A stretch of 64,000 bases of DNA from Skeletonema tropicum (GCA_037178625.1 CM074133.1:2170001-2234000), one strand, 5' to 3'. Positions 53,482 to 64,000 are shown, counted from the stretch's first letter. Made by a program: numbers and translations. The notes: generated by a model from the sequence alone, not told the origin.

Positions 53482-54231
53482 ATGTTCTACCACAGCAAAA
53501 CGAGCCGTTTGCTTATCTTATCAATAGCATTTACTTCATTGTATGCTGCGTCTGGGTTCACGTCACCAACCTACATGGTTGCAAAAACCTCCACTGCAAA
53601 ATCGACATTCCGCTTAGATGGATCTGTCTCAAAATGGAATGAAGAGCACCAGTACGAAGAAGAGGATGACGACCTCATTACCAGGGAAATGTTCTTGAGA
53701 GATGGCTTGGATGTACGAACAAAGAAGAAGGGATCCAAAGACTACAAAAAGCCACATGACAACCGAGATTCTCTTCCATTCATAGTGAAGGTAAAGACTC
53801 CAGATCCATATACACCAACCGATAAGATGCTAAAGGATGCGAAGAAATTATCTGAAAAAGCCAGCCAAAAGAACAAGAAGAGTAAATTCGACAAAATTCG
53901 AAGGACTAACCTTGTCGGTATGGATGGAAAGTATGCCAATGGCATCGCAGCGTCAATCTTCTCTCGCAAAAGTGACGGAGAATTGCAAAAAATTCTTGGT
54001 CAGTTTGAACTGGATAAGAACACGAATTGTGGAGATCTAGTTGAGATTGGTGAACGCGAATTCGAAGTTGTGAAAGCTCGGGCTCAATTCAAATATGCTG
54101 GAGGCAAACGATTCGTGATGGTAAGAAAGATATTGGAGGTGAAAGAGATCACAAGAATAGCTGAAGAGGCGAGCTTGCAAAGGCTCATGACTAAAAAGGA
54201 TGAGAGCTCAACTGGGAAAAGCTTTGAGTAA
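53482..54231 (+). CDS. Plastid-targeted conserved protein of unknown function
   Basis: 249 residues. The signal peptide ends SLYAASGFTSPTYMVAK, matching the plastid motif. The mature part is highly charged, with KKKGSKDYKKPHDN and a Lys-rich helix. It ends in a compact domain: NCGDLVEIGEREFEVVKARA, then QFKYAGGKRFVMVRKILEVK, then EITRIAEEASLQRLM. That last domain looks conserved in algae and SH3/KOW-like in pattern, which would suit a nucleic-acid or ribosome role. This is an inference; I cannot name the family. Confidence 0.78.
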   Translation: MFYHSKTSRLLILSIAFTSLYAASGFTSPTYMVAKTSTAKSTFRLDGSVSKWNEEHQYEEEDDDLITREMFLRDGLDVRTKKKGSKDYKKPHDNRDSLPFIVKVKTPDPYTPTDKMLKDAKKLSEKASQKNKKSKFDKIRRTNLVGMDGKYANGIAASIFSRKSDGELQKILGQFELDKNTNCGDLVEIGEREFEVVKARAQFKYAGGKRFVMVRKILEVKEITRIAEEASLQRLMTKKDESSTGKSFE

Positions 54232-54331
54232 AGCACGTGTTGATATACCATTAAGCGATAGCGATTGTCCCCAGTCTATATCTTGCTCCGATAATCATGC
54301 ACGAAGATGCTCTTTTAAACCCCTACTTTCT

Positions 54332-55897
54332 TCATTTAGGCTGGACAAGATTCTGTGCTCCTTCTGTAACCTTAGCTGATGCGATGATATCTCCCTCTTT
54401 CACATCACGCAAGAAGTCAGCACCTTCAACAACGTAGCCAAACACAGGGTAGCGCCCATCCAAAACATTCTTTCCTGCTGGGGTCAAATCTGAGTCAAAC
54501 AGCAGCCAGAAGAATTGACTGCTACCTGAGTTCGCATCGTACTCCTCTCTCGCCCATCCCATCGCACCATAACTCGAAAATGGCAGCACTGTTGCCTCAC
54601 CACCACGGCCTTCATCTTCGATAGTTGTTTCGTAGAATGGTCCTTTATCTCCTACAGGGAAGATTTCAAGAGGAATGAGACGCTCTCCATGCTTACCTGC
54701 TCCTACGCTTTTCGAGGGAGTTCCAACATATCCTTCCGCCTCTCCTTTGGGATCACCAGTCTGCACCACAAAGCCGTCAGATCGTTGAATGTCCATATCA
54801 TTGTAGAATCCTATAGTCGAGCGAACGATAAGTTAGAAGAATTGAACAGGAGAGGAGGTAACAAGGGACAAACCGAGAAACAGCAAACGTACCCTTTTGT
54901 ACCAAGTCAACGAAGTTACCACTAGTAACAGGAGCTGCATACCCATCAATTATCATCTTCATTTTTGCTTCACTGAACAGCTGCCCTTCAATATCAAACT
55001 TCTCACCGTCTGGCTTCTTGACTACCATTTCAACAGTGGCACGTCCTTTCAGTTGAGGAAGATCATCATAATCACTGGGAACTGGTGTCTGATAACCTGA
55101 ATTGAAGAAGAAGAGTTAGACACAATTGCTTTGCGCAGACAACCATACATTCATTTGAAATCATTCTTACCAGCAGGAATCATCTGTTCTTGCAATGTGG
55201 TCAACTCCTTCTGAATTTTATCTTGTGCCAAATAACTATCATCCAAAGCTTTTCTCTCCTGTTCACTTCCAGACTGATAATCAACCGATGCCCTCAATGT
55301 AGCCTCTAGAGGCTCCAACTCGGACTTCATTGAGGCAAGAATGTCGGAACAAACCTTGGCATCACGACATGATGAAGTCATTTTGGACTCTTTGGTGTTG
55401 ATAATTCCACGAGCTTTCTTAAGATCGTCTAATGCAGCGGTTTTGCGCTTTGAGCTAACATTGATACGAATGTCCTCAATACTCTTTTGGAGATTACGCA
55501 CTTCCTTGTTGTCAATTGGAAGTCCATATCTCAGTAAACTTTCTGGGTCTTTATTGACACGAGTTCCTGATCCACTAGCCTTCTCTTTGGCACTGGCGAT
55601 GGAGGAGGAAAATACATCATTAGATGCCACACTGGGGATTTGGTCCATCGTGCCGGCCATGAGGGCGGGAGCAGTCCAAAGAGCAGCAGCAAGGGCCATT
55701 CCAGACAGAGCACCCTTCACTGTGGCATCAATTGATTCAATTGTATCTACGATATTTTGTTGTGGATTTGTTGCGTAGAGGGATGTTCTAGCGTTCTGGA
55801 ATGTTTGAGGAGCGAACGCTGATGTGGATGCAATTTGCGATCCAAGGAGGAACAGTGATAGGTTTTGAAAGCGCATGGTTGTTCTTATGGTTTTCAA
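54332..55897 (-). CDS. CYP38: Plastid cyclophilin-type PPIase of the CYP38/TLP40 group
   Basis: Three exons: 55171-55897, 54893-55096 and 54332-54810. Both introns are GT-AG, and the product is 469 residues. The leader contains STSAFAPQTFQNARTS, the textbook diatom plastid motif. A lumen-type hydrophobic segment (LAAALWTAPALMAG) follows. The middle is a helical bundle (LRYGLPIDNKEVRNLQKSIE), as in CYP38. The cyclophilin domain spans GNFVDLVQKGFYNDMDIQR to YPVFGYVVEGADFLRDVKEG, but it lacks several canonical active-site residues. CYP38 acts in photosystem II assembly as a chaperone in the thylakoid lumen. Confidence 0.92.
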
Positions 55898-56372
55898 GGT
55901 GCTAAAACCGGAGGTAGCGGAGGATATAGTGTAGTCGTCTACGAAATGAAAGCTTGCCTACTATGATTGAAGGTTCGGCGTGAAGGGAACACTTTCAGCT
56001 CATGATTGCATTGATCGGGCGCTGGGTGAATGTGTCAGCGTGATGAATCTGTGACGACTGACGTCCGGCCAAATCCAAATCAGCGATAGTATCTTAGCGA
56101 TTACCCACATCAGCTCCCGCTCTCGAGAAAAAGAGCCACTACTTTCACTTACAATACAGTATCGACATGAATGTTGGAGGTTTCTGGTTTTGGATGGCTA
56201 CTTAGATATTCGATATTCTGAGCATACACAGCTCATCTTCCTATTTATTCATTACATTATCATGATTTGGTAGATATGGCTGCCAATTTAAATGCTGCTC
56301 AATAAAAACCAAGTGAACAAGTTCAACTACAATCTAGGTACAATACTCTGCTTCAAATCCAAAACTTCAATC
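55898..56372 (-). other. Intergenic, no gene seen
   Basis: 475 bases upstream of CYP38 and beyond the end of the PDZ-ferredoxin gene. AT-rich in its centre; nothing recognised. Confidence 0.4.
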
Positions 56373-57278
56373 CTATTCATCAATACTAGATTCTGTCAAC
56401 ACATGAAGCCAGTCATAATTCCTTGGCACCGTTCCTACGCAATGAAAGATTCTTCTCCTATAAATATCATTAGCAGTTCCATCATCTTCATCATCCCCAC
56501 CTACTCTCATTTCCTTTCGTTTGTTTGGAAATTCTAATACTGCCATACATGTTTGACATGATCCAGACCGACATTCATAGTCTATATCAACATTGCATTT
56601 TCTTCCTAAGAATCCATAGTTCTCACCTGGCTTGGCCGATATGCATACTCCGTTGTCATAATTCACTACTGTGCTTCCTTGTAGACGACCTATTTCCAAT
56701 GTGATTGTATTTGCGTCTACATGAGAAATCAGCTCTACAACATCGTCAAAACTCTTGTCATGACAAGGGATGTCATTGATTGATATTATTTTGTCGCGTA
56801 TGCAGATGCATTTGTTACTAACAGTATCATCAGGTGATTTGATGTTTGAAAAGACATTTGCATTTGACTTGGCTGCAACAGTTTATGAGTAGAGCAGAGA
56901 AGCCGTAACGATAATGGTTTCAAAGTTAGATGATAGAGTCGTTCTTTTGATTTTGAACACATGTCATAATCTTGCCTCACCAGCATTTCCTCCAGGAGAT
57001 ATTCCAACGATGACCACTCCACACGAAGGATCCGAATCCATTTCTTCTAAAGTAAGTCCCAAGGGCAAGGATATATCCATCTTATGCATGACACGCAGTT
57101 CAACGCGAGGGTCATCCATGGGCAAAGAAGCCTGCTTCGTCAGATGAGCACATTTCGTGTTGGAAGAACATGAAGGTATTGATACGATGCGTCGGCCAAG
57201 ATTTGATTTGTCTCCGACGAAGGCGGCAACACCTGCAGTTCCAACAATAATAGCAAATGACCAAAGAAGAAGCTTCAT
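56373..57278 (-). CDS. Plastid-targeted fusion of a PDZ domain and a [2Fe-2S] ferredoxin domain
   Basis: Two exons, 56981-57278 and 56373-56872; one GT-AG intron; 265 residues from the ATG at 57278. The leader KLLLWSFAIIVGTAGVAAFV has the A-F plastid motif. The PDZ part spans the intron: LPLGLTLEEMDSDPSCGVVI, then GISPGGNA, then IRDKIISINDIPCHDKSFDD. The ferredoxin part contains CRSGSCQTCMA, the C-x4-C-x2-C cluster loop, and a distal Cys in RRIFHCVGTVP. Together they would hold one 2Fe-2S centre. An electron carrier tethered by a PDZ domain to a partner is the simplest reading. Spacing to the distal Cys is longer than in typical ferredoxins, owing to a charged insert. Confidence 0.85.
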
Positions 57279-58672
57279 GAGCTGGTTGACATGCAAGTTT
57301 TTTAGACAGAAGGAGGTCGTGTTTAGGAGTAGTTCCTCTCTCTAGAGTGTGATGGTGATGGTGTGTGTTTGTAACTGTTTCTAAGGAGTATGGTACTCAT
57401 GGAACATGGAATAAAGAGTTGAGAGTTGATTCTGCGGGGCATGATTAACCTATTGGCCAGTTATCCTCCCGACCCCTGCAAAATATCCTCAAAAATATCC
57501 TCACTTTTCTAGTACTAGTTCCCACGTATACTTTCTACGGTTGACGTCACCACATTTCGGACACACATCGGACGAAGTATGCTGAAGAAGCTGAAATCGA
57601 CATAAGGATGCACGCACAACTACTTCACCACACACATACATAACACCGTCCAATGCAATGTAAGATGTAAGATGAATATAAGATGGTGGGTGATACTATA
57701 GGTATTGAGGAATGGTTACGCAAATGGACAAGAGGGAACTTTCAAGGAGGATATTTATGAGTATGGTGGAATGCACATCAGAAAGGTGTTGACGGGAGTG
57801 GACATCGAGAACTGTGAATGGTGAAGGATTGCTTGTACTCCTAATGAATAGTAGGGATGATGCACGAGACTTATAACTCTTTCGGGCTTCTCGTGCTGCG
57901 GCAGTGCGTGTTTTCTTACAGTCCGCATTCATTCATAGGGTAGTTGGCGAGACCCTCAGAGATAAGATATGTTGCAGCTTTGAGCATTATTTCGTTGCAA
58001 TAATGGCCTGATGTGTCAATGCAGGTCTAAAGGAGTGAGTAGATGCAATAATATGAGTAAACAATAGTGTTATTCACTTGGAAACACTCCAGCTATCAAG
58101 GTAGGCTTGTTCGAACAAGAGGATATGTTTTAGCGAATATTGGCGAAAAAATATCCTAGAGGCTACCCAAAAATGCCGAAATATCCTGAGGATTCCTGGC
58201 CATAACGCTAGGCATGATAGATGACGTGATGTTGGGATGGCATTCCCATCTCTAGACGCGTGCGGTATGTGTAGTCTTCCTTCTCTGCACTTCGTGCTTT
58301 CACCACTTTCCAATACCTACTTATTCCATGTGTGTCGTCGCACTCATCGACCGTTGCTCGCTACTTATCTCGCTTCAAGCGACCCGCTTGGTCTTGGCAC
58401 AGACACATTGTCTTGTAACGGAACGCGAGCGGTACAATATATTCTATAATATTCGTTTTCTTCTTTCTCCGGTTCGCGTTTTCGCCACATTTCCAAAACC
58501 TTTCCAGCAAATGATGTGTGTGAATCGCCGCACTCATCGACCGTTGCTTGACCTCGACCTCCGTCCCACAACCTTCTCTTCTTATCGCACAATCCTTTGA
58601 TGTTTCAGAAATAATATACAATGTCGATGAGGCTGTCAGCTCTACATAACCTCTAATAAAACATATTACACC
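57279..58672. other. Intergenic with one imperfect direct repeat
   Basis: About 1.4 kb without a supported gene. Segments near 58268-58358 and 58457-58551 are imperfect direct copies sharing CGCACTCATCGACCGTTGCT. A short palindrome TTGTTCGAACAA lies at about 58107. Short frames on both strands lack features. Confidence 0.5.
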
Positions 58673-59779
58673 ATGCCTATCACTTCCATCCGTGCTCTTC
58701 TCGCCAACCCTGACGGTAGTTGTTCTAATGACAACGAAAAAATGAACCAAGATGACCCATGTCTCCACAGGGTTCAAGACCACCTCAGTTGGAGCCTCGA
58801 CACAGAACCAGCATCAGCTGAGAGTGTTGGTGTTGATGCTGTCGGCGGCAATGGTGAATCTATCTCTGGGTACAGTACTCAGAATGGATATGTAGTTGAC
58901 GAGCAGTGGATTTCATGTGTTTCGGACTCTGAGCTAAACTTGAATGGCGATTACTTGGTGCAAGCGTTCAACTTCATATATGAAATATACACACCTGCTG
59001 ATGACAGTACCTCCGACGTTCTTGAGACGTTGACCAACTTTGAACGTAATCTCTCCCTCGGTGTGTCTGATGCCTTGGGCTTGGTCCATTGTGCTGGTTC
59101 ATTGACGCAGTTGTCTGTTGCCCGTAGCGCTGGGCTATGGGTAAGGAGATCCTTGTCATCTCATCGATTCTTGGACGAAGACACAGCATCTGGCATCTTG
59201 GCCGTGAGTATGATGCCCCAAGATAAAATCGATTACACATCTGCTTGTACGTCTGCTGTGGAAACAGATGAGCCTGCAGCTTGCTCTCATGTTGTTGGTG
59301 GCATGACTGCTTGGATTAGCAAGGCAGATGATGCCTCTTCCATTTCCTACGATGATGTGTTTCTCAACGCTGTTGAATCATATATCAAGGATGATAACTC
59401 CAAATATTTGGGAAATGGTTTGTTGCACGTAGAATACATTGGCGAACTTGACTCTAACACATATACTACAAACATGGAAATCTCCGATGGTGGCAGTGAA
59501 CCTTCGTTATTACTAGGACTTGCGCTTGCAGGTCTCTTCTTTGTTGTCGTAGGGTTTGGCGGAACATGGATTCTCCGCAAGAAGCAGCGAAGCAAGAATG
59601 AAGACGAAGTAGTCGAAAAGAGTGAAGCTCTTGACAAAGACCAGAATGATGACATTCAACTGCAGGAAACGGAAGAAGTCGCAAGCTTTGAAGATGAGGC
59701 GACTAAGAAGTCTATTCCCTCGGCCTATGACCTCAACAATATCCATCCAAATGCATACTCTGACCCAACGCTAGTCTAG
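58673..59779 (+). CDS. Single-pass membrane protein, unknown
   Basis: 368 residues. A soluble N-terminal part with scattered Cys residues (WISCVSDSELN, VHCAGSLTQL, YTSACTSAV and AACSHVV) is followed by one membrane helix, LLLGLALAGLFFVVVGFGGT, at about 280-300. The tail is acidic and Lys-rich. No signal peptide is seen at MPITSIRALLANPDGS, so the N-terminal exon may be incomplete or the helix may act as an anchor. The topology resembles an extracellular Cys-containing domain with a short cytosolic tail. I do not recognise the family. Confidence 0.7.
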   Translation: MPITSIRALLANPDGSCSNDNEKMNQDDPCLHRVQDHLSWSLDTEPASAESVGVDAVGGNGESISGYSTQNGYVVDEQWISCVSDSELNLNGDYLVQAFNFIYEIYTPADDSTSDVLETLTNFERNLSLGVSDALGLVHCAGSLTQLSVARSAGLWVRRSLSSHRFLDEDTASGILAVSMMPQDKIDYTSACTSAVETDEPAACSHVVGGMTAWISKADDASSISYDDVFLNAVESYIKDDNSKYLGNGLLHVEYIGELDSNTYTTNMEISDGGSEPSLLLGLALAGLFFVVVGFGGTWILRKKQRSKNEDEVVEKSEALDKDQNDDIQLQETEEVASFEDEATKKSIPSAYDLNNIHPNAYSDPTLV

Positions 59780-60113
59780 ACATGTTACACTGGGCAGATA
59801 TGTATATCTCGAAGTGCTGTAAAGATATGTTTTAAGCTTCGTATGCTTGTACAGAGATGTTTGTCGCCACCGAGGCAAGTGAGAAAGGTGCCATACGATA
59901 ATTAGTACAGCTGTAATAATATTAATGAGAATTGAATGATCAAAGAACTTTATCTTGGACCGATCTCACGATCAGCTGGTCGACTTCGACCTTCCCGCTT
60001 CAATCAAGATTTTCTTGGTCTTTGAAACATTCATCTTACGATACACGTATGGTAGTATACACTTTTGTTTGGTGGACTTGATTGCAATCATAATCTCGAC
60101 TTTTCCCTGAGAC
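59780..60113. other. Convergent intergenic region, no gene seen
   Basis: 334 bases between two stop codons. Nothing recognised. Confidence 0.4.
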
Positions 60114-60779
60114 CTAATTGATACTGCCTTTGATGGCTCCAAGAAGATGTGAGATTGTTACTGGAACAAAGTAGCTATCGACATGAAGATATCCAGTAGT
60201 ATTCCCATCAGCATCAGTGCGAGTGCTATTGCTTTCAGGTAGTATTGATGCTTTATCAACAGCAGCAGTAGCAGCCGTAGAAGACTGGCTCGTTTCTTCC
60301 GGCGAATGTAAAGAGCTTTCTCTTGACAAATCAGTAACAAGAGCGGCAGTAAAGGCCCAAGCTGCCACGAATAGCACTTTGGCGAATATTATTCTTTTCC
60401 AATCTGGACACCTCCTTTTTCGCCGATTTGAAATCCGTACTGTAGATGCATCGCAGTCTTTATGTTGGGTTATTTGAGTGTACACTGTATTGTCATCGGC
60501 CAAATCCTCCTCCATAGTTCCCGGAGGCAAAACTCTGTACTCCACTCGGTTGAGATATTCATTTGGTATGATGCCCAGTTCTTCATCGACTGCGGCTGAC
60601 ATCGAATCTGGTACCTCGAAACGCTCCACCTTCACATCAGTATATCCGTTGGGGTGAGTTGTTGATGTTGATACTTTCAGAGAGATAGACCCGTCCTTGT
60701 TGTTGGTGCGAGCCACTATGATGTGAGGCTGTTCATCGCTTGCTGTCACCTCCAGCAGCGGTTCTTTCAGATAAGACAT
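60114..60779 (-). CDS. Single-pass membrane protein, unknown
   Basis: 221 residues from the ATG at 60779 (MSYLKEPLLEVTASDEQ); the frame is open upstream but without another ATG. Residues 1-120 are a hydrophilic domain with a Val/Glu-rich core. A basic stretch (ISNRRKRRCPDWKR) precedes one hydrophobic segment, IIFAKVLFVAAWAFTAALV. A Ser/Thr-rich luminal or outside region follows. It looks like a type II membrane protein. No domain is recognised. Confidence 0.62.
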   Translation of the reverse strand: MSYLKEPLLEVTASDEQPHIIVARTNNKDGSISLKVSTSTTHPNGYTDVKVERFEVPDSMSAAVDEELGIIPNEYLNRVEYRVLPPGTMEEDLADDNTVYTQITQHKDCDASTVRISNRRKRRCPDWKRIIFAKVLFVAAWAFTAALVTDLSRESSLHSPEETSQSSTAATAAVDKASILPESNSTRTDADGNTTGYLHVDSYFVPVTISHLLGAIKGSIN

Positions 60780-61246
60780 GATTCGAATCGGGTCTAGAGG
60801 AAACAAATTGTATTAGTGGAACTAGTCATTGGGTGCTTGGATGCATCGGACTACTGCGCTACTAAGCTCTCTTTCAAGAACTGCACTGGTTGAAAGCACT
60901 GTGTGTTGATGTAGTTCAAAAGCATTGTAGAGTACTTAGATGGTTCGTACTTGTGTTTTTGTAGCATGAAGCAACTCTCAAAAAGAGACGCGTGGCCTCT
61001 TTCTCTTATGTCTCGCGCCAAAAATGTGACGCTCGGCTGTTTCACCCGTTGCCCGCTCCAAACATCACGCCATCACGCCCGCCTTTCCTTTCCCCCACCT
61101 CTCATTTTTTGCAGATGCCTCCTGCCACTCTGCCTGCCACTGCACTACTCTTTGCAACTGCCACCTCCCCCACTCCTACTCTTTGAAGCAAGCACCATAT
61201 CCAATATCTTCAGCTTCAGTAGCCAAGCAGTGACAATATATATAGA
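60780..61246 (+). other. Divergent intergenic region, no gene seen
   Basis: 467 bases between two divergent starts, with a C-rich stretch and a TATATATAG sequence directly before the next start codon. Confidence 0.4.
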
Positions 61247-61690
61247 ATGAGAGGAGGCAACAAAGCATTCCTTCGGGCTATCCCTCGAAAATCCTCCACT
61301 CCACAACATACACCACCTCCCTTTCGGATATCGCCATCATCCACGTCTACGTCCTCCTCTGTCCATCAACCAATATTCATACAGCTCAACAACAATACAC
61401 AGGTACAATTTTCACGGAGAGCCGTCTCGTCCGCGCTGCGATCGCAAAGAAATCACAACATTATTCGTGATGCACTCGCATGTGAAGCTTCATCGCTGCG
61501 GTATGCGCTGATGGTAACGGCAGAGGGAGACGAGGCATTATTACGGGGATGGGATGATGGCATTGCCAACGAAGATGATGATGGAACGTGAGTTATCAAT
61601 TTTGCATGATTGTGAGTATTTGTTAATTCCTCTTGCTGGTATACGCGCAGGTTATTGGCTGTTGTCACCTCTGCGCATATCATGTTGTGA
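61247..61690 (+). CDS. Tentative multi-exon gene, unknown
   Basis: Exon 1 (61247-61587) begins MRGGNKAFLRAIPRKSSTPQ, a possible mitochondrial presequence. It contains a helical stretch (FSRRAVSSALRSQRNHNIIR) and ends at a GT donor. Exon 2 (61651-61690) joins in phase after a 63-nt intron, giving GTLLAVVTSAHIML. A further in-frame piece, AGTPGIKALMGKLPK at 61838-61883, is bounded by AG and GTAAG splice-like signals and may be a later exon. The gene end is unresolved and no family is recognised. Confidence 0.35.
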
Positions 61691-62309
61691 TGGAGATCCT
61701 TTTTTACTGTGCAACAATTTTACTTACAATTTATCATTTGTTCAATTCTTTCAGTTAATTAACCTTCCCTCTATCAAAAAAATTGCTCACTGTCTCCTTC
61801 TTTTCATGTGCGCTGGACGAAAACATAGATAATATAGGCTGGCACACCAGGTATTAAAGCTTTGATGGGCAAGCTCCCCAAAGGTAAGAAACCACAGATG
61901 CGGTCACAATTACTATCACTTCTGTATGCGCAAAAGTTCCGATGAGGTAAAACCATTATTACCTATTCTATCAATTGTCTGAATATAATGTTGATAAACT
62001 ATTTACCGACTTCCTTCTGAGGGACTTTGACCGAGTGCTATTGATGTAACTTGTTTTTCCTTCGATTTTTTTGTCGTAAAACTGACCATCCTCGTTCGTA
62101 TCTCTGCTGCTCTTCTTTCTACTTTCAGTGCTGAGTGACATAATAAGTATCCTTAAATCTAGAATCCTATTACTTTTGAACAATGGTGACTTCATTTTCA
62201 ATATACATATGTAACTCTATTCAATCGTTTCATCTTCATCTTGTTCTCTATATTTTAAGTCATCCACGACAGTTGTTGCCTTCGCAGATCGCAGCCAGCG
62301 CACTATTGG
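61691..62309. other. Region of uncertain content
   Basis: 620 bases holding one possible extra exon of the preceding tentative gene, at 61838-61883. Otherwise it is AT-rich with no supported gene. Confidence 0.35.
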
Positions 62310-63353
62310 CTACTTCTTGACAAGCCGCACCTCTAACAAGTCTCGAATGTTGGCATTACCAGTGTCATAAGACTGGACAGTCCTCACGACAAGACGTAAC
62401 CCAGGAGAGAGACTACTTTCCGACACTTTGTCAGCGGCTTGCGAGAAAGCATCCGCGCCTCCACCTACTCCAAAGTAAAACCTTTTCGTAGCAACCAGTC
62501 CGACTCCGATGTCAACTTTTAGATGCTGGAACATCAAGAAAGCAGTGTCCTGGCAAGATTCAGTTGTGTAGGTGGTCTCTGATGCAAGAATGACATCAAA
62601 TCGTTCATGTACCACTCGCTTCTCTGGAAGCAATACTTCATTGTTACTTAGTTTGTGTGACAGTCCCATCCAGTCTCCACCCGCGTAAATGGATTGCTTT
62701 GTCAAAACATGTAACGTATTATCAGCAGCTGAATCACTGTCTTGTTCACGGTATAAGCTACAACATACATTCAGGACAGCATTCGGTATTGTCACATCAA
62801 ATAGAACGAAGTCATTGAAGTCGCTAAACACAGCCACTGAATCTGTGTGCCTTCGAACGCTCTCACGCAAGAGCAAGCAAGCTGGAAGGCCATGGCCACA
62901 ACCTAATTCAAACGCTGAGCCACCATTCTCGATCGATCTTTTGACAGCTTTTGTTACATGCTGAAAGTCAGAAGAAGGAGATATTGTTTCATCTATGATA
63001 TGGGCAAGGAATCGGCATAAGTCTAGAGAGCACTCCCACACTTTCAGTCCGCCTTCATAGACACCCGGTATTAAATCTGTATTCTTTTCTGATAATGATG
63101 TTGTATGCTGCGGCAACAAGTATTGTAGGCCATCAATCGAACTTGAATGCAACTCTACTTGCTCGGGAACACAAGATGTAACCTTATCAGTTGTGATTGA
63201 CGATGCATCCAGCAGTTTGCAAGATTTTGCACTTGATATGGCTCGTTCCGTCATGTTGGCAATCATTCTATCAGCCTCTGCTTTCTTATTATTCTCAGAA
63301 TCGTCGACGTGATCTGCACCGTCGGTGGATGAAGCGAAGTCAAACTTGAACAT
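62310..63353 (-). CDS. METTL18/Hpm1-like protein-histidine methyltransferase
   Basis: 347 residues from the ATG at 63353 (MFKFDFASS), a start typical of the family; 49 further in-frame residues lie upstream. Family motifs are VYEGGLKVWECSLDLCRFLA, FELGCGHGLPACLLL (S-adenosylmethionine motif I), FDVILASETTYTTES and ATKRFYFGVGGGADAF. METTL18/Hpm1 methylates a histidine of ribosomal protein uL3. The FGVGG motif near the C-terminus distinguishes this group from METTL21 and METTL22. The gene is divergent from NDUFS7, with 257 bases between starts. Confidence 0.9.
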   Translation of the reverse strand: MFKFDFASSTDGADHVDDSENNKKAEADRMIANMTERAISSAKSCKLLDASSITTDKVTSCVPEQVELHSSSIDGLQYLLPQHTTSLSEKNTDLIPGVYEGGLKVWECSLDLCRFLAHIIDETISPSSDFQHVTKAVKRSIENGGSAFELGCGHGLPACLLLRESVRRHTDSVAVFSDFNDFVLFDVTIPNAVLNVCCSLYREQDSDSAADNTLHVLTKQSIYAGGDWMGLSHKLSNNEVLLPEKRVVHERFDVILASETTYTTESCQDTAFLMFQHLKVDIGVGLVATKRFYFGVGGGADAFSQAADKVSESSLSPGLRLVVRTVQSYDTGNANIRDLLEVRLVKK

Positions 63354-63610
63354 TTTGAAACTTTTTGCGCAGAATGAATTTTGCTGGTCAAAGGCATCAA
63401 ACGAAGAATTAAAGGATACTGCTTGCACGATTCCAACCGAGTGGATGGCGTAGTGCTCTTCGTTCAGAACTACAACACTACACTCTACAAAGACTCTCAA
63501 CCTACAACCATCAACATTATTATTATTAGCGGTGATTTTTGGCGCGAAGAAGAGAAAGGAGAGAATCTGCCGATTGCCACCTCCTCAAAATCCCCGCTGA
63601 TTTAATAACC

Positions 63611-64000
63611 ATGATGTCCTCCACCCTCCTCCGTCTTGGCAGCGCCGCTGCCAAAAGGAGCGCCTTCTCATGTAATACTTCAGCGAGTAACATCGCCTGT
63701 CGAGCCATGTCAGAGAAGGCATCTTCCACAACATCATCGGTAAGATAATGTGGCGCACACAAGACGGATGATAATTGGCGTTTCCGACAATATATTAAAC
63801 GTTTTTCTTTATTCTCTTAATTTTTCCTAACCATCTATTAATCTCTGCTCACTAACCAACTGCAATTTATTAGCTATCCCGCCTTGATGGGGTCGACGAG
63901 CTCCTAACAGGCACGGGAGGCGTGCCAACCTCCAACGGAGTGGAATACACCGTCTCAAAAGTTGACGACCTCGTCAACTGGGCACGCAAGGGTTCCCTCT
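63611..64000 (+). CDS. NDUFS7: Mitochondrial complex I subunit NDUFS7 (PSST/NuoB), 5' part
   Basis: Exon 1 (63611-63739) encodes a Ser/Ala/Arg-rich mitochondrial presequence, MMSSTLLRLGSAAAKRSAF. A 134-nt GT-AG intron leads to exon 2, which runs off the window. Exon 2 reads VEYTVSKVDDLVNWARKGSL, the start of the NuoB/PSST core, just before the N2 4Fe-4S cluster Cys residues that lie outside the window. This subunit carries the terminal iron-sulfur cluster that reduces ubiquinone. The phase joins correctly at the intron. Confidence 0.93.

Noticed and set aside
60780..60806. Upstream extension of the membrane protein starting MFPLDPIRI
   Set aside because: That start codon is TTG; the first ATG is at 60779.
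1..64000. CRISPR arrays, rRNA genes, bacterial operons
   Set aside because: No spaced short repeats, rRNA landmarks or Shine-Dalgarno-linked gene strings are present; introns and targeting peptides show a eukaryotic nuclear region.

Overview
The window looks like nuclear DNA of a photosynthetic stramenopile, most likely a centric diatom. Many genes are short and carry few, small GT-AG introns. At least ten predicted proteins begin with a signal peptide followed by an A-F or ASAFAP-like motif, the hallmark of diatom plastid import; the clearest is STSAFAP in the cyclophilin at 54.3-55.9 kb. The species cannot be named from the sequence alone.

Layout. 1-2.7 kb: the 3'-truncated gene of a large membrane protein with Cys-rich repeats (minus strand). 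3.6 kb: tRNA-Pro(CGG). 3.9-16 kb: a dense run with a CHORD protein, a prolyl 4-hydroxylase, a second 2OG-Fe(II) oxygenase, a dienelactone hydrolase fused to a PAP/fibrillin domain, a micro-exon coiled-coil gene, a probable plastid lumen protein, a PAP/fibrillin paralogue and an AGC kinase. 17.2-18.0 kb: a hAT-type MITE with a perfect 8-bp target duplication. 18.2-23.8 kb: L/F-tRNA-protein transferase homologue, GINS subunit Psf2, Rlp7-like protein, histidine phosphatase and a plastid protein. 23.9-25.6 kb: a fold-back element with 398-bp inverted repeats. 25.8-40.8 kb: amino-acid permease, TALE homeodomain protein, FAD monooxygenase, THOC5, AP endonuclease with an internal PCNA-binding motif, a two-repeat plastid protein, a tetraspan protein, and a cryptochrome/photolyase with a RanBP2-type zinc finger. 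41.3-48.5 kb: a satellite of about 40 copies of a 184-190-bp monomer, with a 562-bp higher-order repeat inside. 50.8-64 kb: plastid PDZ protein, ClpP, plastid unknown, CYP38-like cyclophilin, PDZ-ferredoxin fusion, two single-pass membrane proteins, METTL18-like methyltransferase, and the start of complex I subunit NDUFS7.

The most unusual finding is a pair of circularly permuted tRNA-Arg(ACG) genes, at 36227-36303 (minus) and 49911-49987 (plus), on either side of the satellite. In both, the 3' half of the tRNA (from position 38) lies upstream of the 5' half (ending at position 37). The halves are joined by a 5-nt spacer and followed by a T5 Pol III terminator. The flanks can form a BHB-like splice site with 3-nt bulges and the eukaryotic C32-G anticodon-intron pair. 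Permuted tRNA genes are known from a red alga, prasinophyte greens, a nucleomorph and an archaeon; I am not aware of them in diatoms.

Many real genes are interrupted by single-base shifts, mostly in homopolymers and mostly an extra base. I treat these as probable assembly errors and annotate the genes across them. The genes do not form operons. The commonest shared theme is plastid biology: protein quality control (ClpP, CYP38, PDZ proteins), plastoglobule-type lipid proteins, redox and DNA repair.
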